This document shows, piece after piece, positions 1-6,831 of a stretch of 6,831 nt of DNA. The notes under the pieces are model-generated. The model searched no databases. It was given only the letters and a program-made list of their open reading frames with translations, and had not been told where the DNA came from. Numbering within the stretch: position 1 is the first letter of the stretch; each line of letters begins with the position of its first letter. Position numbers and translations under genes: made by a program. This DNA comes from an uncultured Novosphingobium sp. (GTDB lineage Bacteria > Pseudomonadota > Alphaproteobacteria > Sphingomonadales > Sphingomonadaceae): NCBI GenBank assembly GCA_937860195.1, contig CALMBN010000115.1:1-6831 (forward strand), read 5' to 3'.

Positions 1-679
1 CAGGCTCGATCCTGGTCTCGATCCCGCCGAAGCTGGACTGAATGCGGTATTCACCGGGCTGGGCCTGCTTGGTGAGGGCGTGGTTGAGTGCGCCGCCGAC
101 GAAGATAAAGCTCAATTCTCCCTCGCCCTGAATTGATCGCAGGAACGGCTGGATCATACCGGCCTGGCCAAGCCGCCAGTCGGCATCTGGCAATGTATCA
201 CGGGTAAAGCATTCCTGCCCTTCCGCGCCAGAGCCGACCCTGCGCTTGACGACCACTTTGCCGGTGCCGAACAGGTCCATCGCGGCCAGCACATCGGCGC
301 AACCGGGATTGTCCGGCCACAGCGTCGGGATCGAGGGCGCGCCGCGCGCGGCAAGGTCTTTGAGGTACAGCTTGTCGGCATTCCAGCGGACCACTTCGCT
401 GGCATTGCAGACCACCACTCCGGCTGCTTCCAAGGCCTCCAGCCGGGCTAGAAACTCATCCTTTGCGGCGGTGTAGTCCCAGGCGGTGCCGATGAGCGCG
501 GCATCGAACTGGCTGAGTTCATCGAGCGGCGCGCGCCAGTCGATGTCCACAACTTCGGCGCGGCCTGCCAACCCGACCCGCAAGGCGCTGATCTGGTTAT
601 CATGCTCAAAGGCATCGATCCGGCGGGTGGGCGATCCGGGCAGCGTGCCAGGGCAGGCGAGAAAGGCGATCTTGGGCAA
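1..679 (-). CDS. ATP-grasp domain protein (DcsG/RimK-like ligase), 3' end outside the window
   Basis: Partial gene entering from the left edge; 226 residues are visible. It is probably a cytosolic ligase that activates a carboxylate with ATP, but its substrate is unknown. Counting from TTG at 677-679, it opens PKIAFLACPGTLP. A pre-ATP-grasp region follows with GTAWDYT (64-70) and VVRWNADKLYLKDLAARG (96-113), typical of the RimK/DcsG-like family. The nucleotide-binding part has KVVVKRRVGSGAEG (141-154), then GEGELSFIFVGG (185-196) and KQAQPGEYRIQSSFGG (204-219), matching the family's K-x-P-x-x-G-x-[FY]-R-[VI]-Q...GG signature. The C-terminal Mg-binding residues lie outside the window. The frame is open back to a TAG at 740-742, and no ATG or GTG occurs before the conserved region, so the start must be TTG. 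TTG at 677-679 is preferred because GAAAG (687-691) lies 7 nt upstream; TTG at 683-685 is possible. It is divergent from the pirin gene. Family assignment is fairly sure; the reaction is not. Confidence 0.8.
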   Translation of the reverse strand, partial: MPKIAFLACPGTLPGSPTRRIDAFEHDNQISALRVGLAGRAEVVDIDWRAPLDELSQFDAALIGTAWDYTAAKDEFLARLEALEAAGVVVCNASEVVRWNADKLYLKDLAARGAPSIPTLWPDNPGCADVLAAMDLFGTGKVVVKRRVGSGAEGQECFTRDTLPDADWRLGQAGMIQPFLRSIQGEGELSFIFVGGALNHALTKQAQPGEYRIQSSFGGIETRIEP

Positions 680-788
680 GGGCAAACTTTCATAGCGGGT
701 TTGCCGCTCCGTCCCATCTGGCGGCCCGCCCGACAAGCCCTATCTAAAGGGAGTAAGCTGGCCCTGCGGCCGCTCAAGGAGAAATCCG
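680..788. promoter_or_regulatory. Divergent intergenic region between the ATP-grasp and pirin genes
   Basis: This is the only real noncoding gap in the window, about 100 bp between two divergently read genes, so both promoters are expected here. Its only A/T-rich patch is TATCTAAA at 741-748. It reads TATCTA on the plus strand and TAGATA on the minus strand, so it could serve as a -10 element in either direction. I found no matching -35 element at the usual spacing on either strand. CCCT...AGGG arms (738-741 and 748-751) flank the patch but are too short to call an operator. GCGGCCGC at 766-773 is a palindrome just before the pirin ribosome binding site and may simply reflect high GC. The promoter role is inferred from gene orientation, not from a clear motif. 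Confidence 0.4.
776..781 (+). promoter_or_regulatory. Shine-Dalgarno site of the pirin gene
   Basis: AAGGAG lies 7 nt upstream of the ATG at 789. It is a near-perfect match to the anti-Shine-Dalgarno sequence at ideal spacing. It fixes the pirin start at 789 rather than at the out-of-frame ATG at 808. Confidence 0.85.
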
Positions 789-1487
789 ATGATCGAACTT
801 CGCCCCTTTGCCTCAATTGGTGCCGCCAATCACGGCTGGCTCGATGCCCACCACCACTTTTCGTTCGCCGATTATCAGGACCCGGCGCGGACCCAGTGGG
901 GCCGGCTTCGCGTGTGGAACGACGATGCGATCGCCGCGCAAACCGGCTTTCCGCCGCACGGCCACCAGGACATGGAGATTATCACCTACGTCCGCGCCGG
1001 CGCAATCAGCCACAAGGATAGTTTGGGCAATCAAGGCCGGACCGAGGCGGGCGACGTGCAAGTGATGAGCGCGGGCACCGGAATCCAGCATGCCGAATAC
1101 AATCTGGAGGACGAGGAAACCCGGCTGTTCCAGATCTGGATCCTGCCCGACGAACGCGGCCATGCCCCCAGCTGGGGCGCGCGACCCTTTCCCAAAGGCA
1201 GCCGCGACGGCCAGTTCGTAGTGCTCGCATCGGGCATTGCGGGGGATGCCGATGCCCTGCCGATCCATGCGCAGGCGCGGGTCGCGGGGGCCTTTGTGAA
1301 GGCCGGGGAGACGGTGCGCTATGATACCAACGCCGACCGCCACCTCTACCTCGTCCCCGCCACTGGCCGGGTCCGGATTGGCGCGGTTGAAGCTGCGGCC
1401 CGCGATGGTGTGGCGATTACCGGTGAGGCTGTGGTTGAAGTCACCGCGCTGGAGGACAGCGAACTGGTGCTGGTCGATACCGCCTAG
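789..1487 (+). CDS. Pirin family protein (YhhW-type bicupin, possible quercetin 2,3-dioxygenase)
   Basis: Complete 232-residue protein, the same length class as E. coli YhhW (about 231). Pirins are two-domain cupins that bind one metal in the N-terminal barrel; several, including YhhW, cleave quercetin in vitro, while others act as regulatory proteins. The N-terminal cupin carries the pirin signature. [17 protein letters not shown] (16-32) matches the family opening. H57 and H59 ([16 protein letters not shown]) and H101 and E103 ([13 protein letters not shown]) are the four metal ligands, all present and at the same positions as I recall for YhhW. The C-terminal cupin (about 140-232) is less conserved, as usual, and includes [16 protein letters not shown]. 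There is no signal peptide or membrane segment, so it should be cytosolic. A strong AAGGAG precedes the start. Its TAG overlaps the gltD stop. Family call is firm; the physiological substrate or partner cannot be told from sequence. Confidence 0.95.
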   Translation: MIELRPFASIGAANHGWLDAHHHFSFADYQDPARTQWGRLRVWNDDAIAAQTGFPPHGHQDMEIITYVRAGAISHKDSLGNQGRTEAGDVQVMSAGTGIQHAEYNLEDEETRLFQIWILPDERGHAPSWGARPFPKGSRDGQFVVLASGIAGDADALPIHAQARVAGAFVKAGETVRYDTNADRHLYLVPATGRVRIGAVEAAARDGVAITGEAVVEVTALEDSELVLVDTA

Positions 1488-2920
1488 CGCGGCAGCTCGC
1501 TCACTCCCATCAGCATCTCATCGACCGCGCGGGCAGCCTGGCGGCCTTCGCGGATTGCCCAGACGACCAGACTTTGGCCGCGCCGCATATCGCCGCAAGC
1601 GAAGATCTGCGGGTCGCTGGTGCGATAGTCATCGACGTTTGCGCTGACATTGCCGCGCGGATCGAGCTCAACCCCGGCCTGATCGAGCAAGCCCTGCTTT
1701 TTGGGTCCGACAAAGCCCATCGCGAGCAGGATCAGGTCGGCTTTGAGCGTAAATTCGCTGCCTTCGACTTCCTGCATCCGTCCGCCATCCCAGTCGACCC
1801 GGACGCAAACCAGGCCGGTGACCTTGCCGTCGGTGCCTTCGACGCGCCTGGCGTTGATCGCCCAGTCGCGGCTGGCGCCTTCTTCGTGGCTGGACGAGGT
1901 ACGCAGCTTGAGCGGCCAATCGGGCCAGACCATGGCTTTGTCCTCGCGCTCGGGCGGACGCGGCATGATCTCGATCTGGGTGACACTGGCCGCGCCCTGG
2001 CGGTTGCTGGTGCCGACACAATCGGATCCGGTATCGCCGCCGCCGATTACGATCACATGCTTGCCCGTTGCCGTCAGCGTTCCGCGCGGCGCGGCGCGCA
2101 GCTCGTCATCCCCGGCGTTGCGCTTGTTCTGCTGGGTCAGGAATTCCATCGCGAGCCGCACCCCGGCCATTTCGGCCCCCGGAATTGTCAGCTGGCGCGG
2201 CTCTTCCGCCCCACCCGACAACACGATCGCGTCGAAATTTTCCTTGAGGCTTTCGACCGAAACGTGGACCCCCACTTCGGTGCTATCCTTCAGCACCACG
2301 CCCTCGGCCATCATCTGCATCAGGCGGCGGCTGATCTGGTCCTTCTCCATCTTGAAGTCGGGGATGCCATAGCGCAGCAGACCGCCGAGCCGGTCGCTCT
2401 TCTCAAACAGGGTCACAGAGTGACCAGCGCGGGCAAGTTGCTGGGCGGCGGCCATGCCTGCGGGTCCTGAGCCAACCACCGCGACAGTTTTGCCGGTGCG
2501 CTGCTTTGGCACCTGCGGGACGATCCAGCCCTGTTCCCAGCCTTTGTCGACGATCGCACATTCGATGCTTTTGATCGTCACGGCCTGGTCGACAATGTTA
2601 AGCGTGCAGCTCGCCTCGCACGGGGCGGGGCAGATCCGGCCGGTGAACTCGGGGAAGTTGTTGGTGCTGTGCAGCACTTCAAGTGCGGACTGCCAATCGC
2701 CCTCATAGACCAGATGGTTCCAGTCGGGGATGATGTTGTTCACCGGGCAGCCGTTATGGCAGTATGGAATCCCGCAATTCATGCAGCGGCTGGCCTGCGC
2801 CTTGAGCGCGGGCTCGGCATGCGGAATGACGAATTCCTTGTAGTGGTGCAGCCGTTCCGCAGGGTCCGCATAGCCGCGATCCTGCCGGTCAAGTTCGAGA
2901 AAGCCGGTTTCCTTACCCAT
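1484..2920 (-). CDS. gltD: Glutamate synthase (NADPH) small subunit
   Basis: Complete 478-residue beta subunit of bacterial GOGAT, close to the family length (about 470-480). It oxidises NADPH at FAD and passes electrons through 4Fe-4S clusters to FMN in GltB. The N-terminal ferredoxin-like region has [14 protein letters not shown] (C46, C49, C54, C58) and CPAPCEASC (C97, C101, C105), the cysteine set of the cluster-binding domain. An FAD-binding Rossmann motif follows, [12 protein letters not shown] (148-159), with [14 protein letters not shown] (178-191). The NADPH-binding motif is [11 protein letters not shown] (291-301). The C-terminal FAD contact is [24 protein letters not shown] (440-463). 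All expected motifs are intact. The ATG at 2918-2920 opens the typical [15 protein letters not shown]-terminus. It lies 5 bp after the gltB stop, with only a weak purine stretch (GCAGAG) inside the last gltB codons, so translation is probably coupled to gltB. Unlinked homologues of this fold exist, such as the NADPH-dependent glutamate synthase-like subunits, but adjacency to gltB settles the identity. Confidence 0.97.
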   Translation of the reverse strand: MGKETGFLELDRQDRGYADPAERLHHYKEFVIPHAEPALKAQASRCMNCGIPYCHNGCPVNNIIPDWNHLVYEGDWQSALEVLHSTNNFPEFTGRICPAPCEASCTLNIVDQAVTIKSIECAIVDKGWEQGWIVPQVPKQRTGKTVAVVGSGPAGMAAAQQLARAGHSVTLFEKSDRLGGLLRYGIPDFKMEKDQISRRLMQMMAEGVVLKDSTEVGVHVSVESLKENFDAIVLSGGAEEPRQLTIPGAEMAGVRLAMEFLTQQNKRNAGDDELRAAPRGTLTATGKHVIVIGGGDTGSDCVGTSNRQGAASVTQIEIMPRPPEREDKAMVWPDWPLKLRTSSSHEEGASRDWAINARRVEGTDGKVTGLVCVRVDWDGGRMQEVEGSEFTLKADLILLAMGFVGPKKQGLLDQAGVELDPRGNVSANVDDYRTSDPQIFACGDMRRGQSLVVWAIREGRQAARAVDEMLMGVSELPR

Positions 2921-2925
2921 TCGAT

Positions 2926-6831
<3,906 letters not shown>

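Noticed and set aside
448..816. 122-codon minus-strand frame overlapping the ATP-grasp start and the pirin start
   Set aside because: It is a low-complexity Arg/Pro/Ser-rich shadow in a different frame from the ATP-grasp gene, whose conserved family motifs run through the same bases.
1478..1500. Possible bidirectional terminator at the pirin/gltD junction
   Set aside because: The only hairpin is a four-base-pair CCGC/GCGG stem with a five-base loop and no T run on either strand.
1574..2470. 298-codon open frame on the plus strand, antisense to gltD
   Set aside because: It is in the same codon-aligned register relative to gltD and has the same explanation. No recognisable domain or convincing ribosome binding site was seen, and gltD motifs run uninterrupted through it.

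Overview
This is a GC-rich window (by eye somewhat above 60% G+C) of dense bacterial coding sequence. Protein style, GC content and GltB/GltD type suggest an alphaproteobacterium, most likely Sphingomonadales (Erythrobacter, Novosphingobium or Sphingomonas relatives). This rests on recognition of the sequences, not on a search.

Layout from left to right. (1) Positions 1 to about 679, minus strand: the N-terminal 226 residues of an ATP-grasp ligase-like protein (DcsG/RimK-like), whose 3' end lies beyond the left edge. Its frame has no ATG near the start, so it appears to begin at TTG. (2) A divergent gap of about 100 bp. (3) Positions 789-1487, plus strand: a complete pirin-family cupin with all four metal ligands. 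(4) Positions 1484-2920, minus strand: complete gltD, the small subunit of NADPH-dependent glutamate synthase. Its stop codon overlaps the pirin stop in a single CTAG. (5) Positions 2926-6831, minus strand: gltB, the large subunit, lacking only about the first 210 residues, which lie beyond the right edge.

GltB and GltD form the GOGAT enzyme. GltD takes electrons from NADPH through FAD and 4Fe-4S clusters. GltB hydrolyses glutamine and uses the ammonia to convert 2-oxoglutarate to glutamate at its FMN / 3Fe-4S site. Together with glutamine synthetase this is the main ammonia-assimilation route. The two genes are 5 bp apart and form an operon transcribed right to left. Pirin and the ATP-grasp gene form a divergent pair beside it, with no obvious functional tie to nitrogen assimilation.

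I saw no RNA gene, mobile element, CRISPR array, prophage or convincing terminator. Apart from the short divergent gap, almost every base is coding. This looks like a conserved core-metabolism region, and I found no strong evidence of an undescribed system. The points most worth a second look are the ATP-grasp gene (substrate unknown, TTG start) and the shared CTAG stop.
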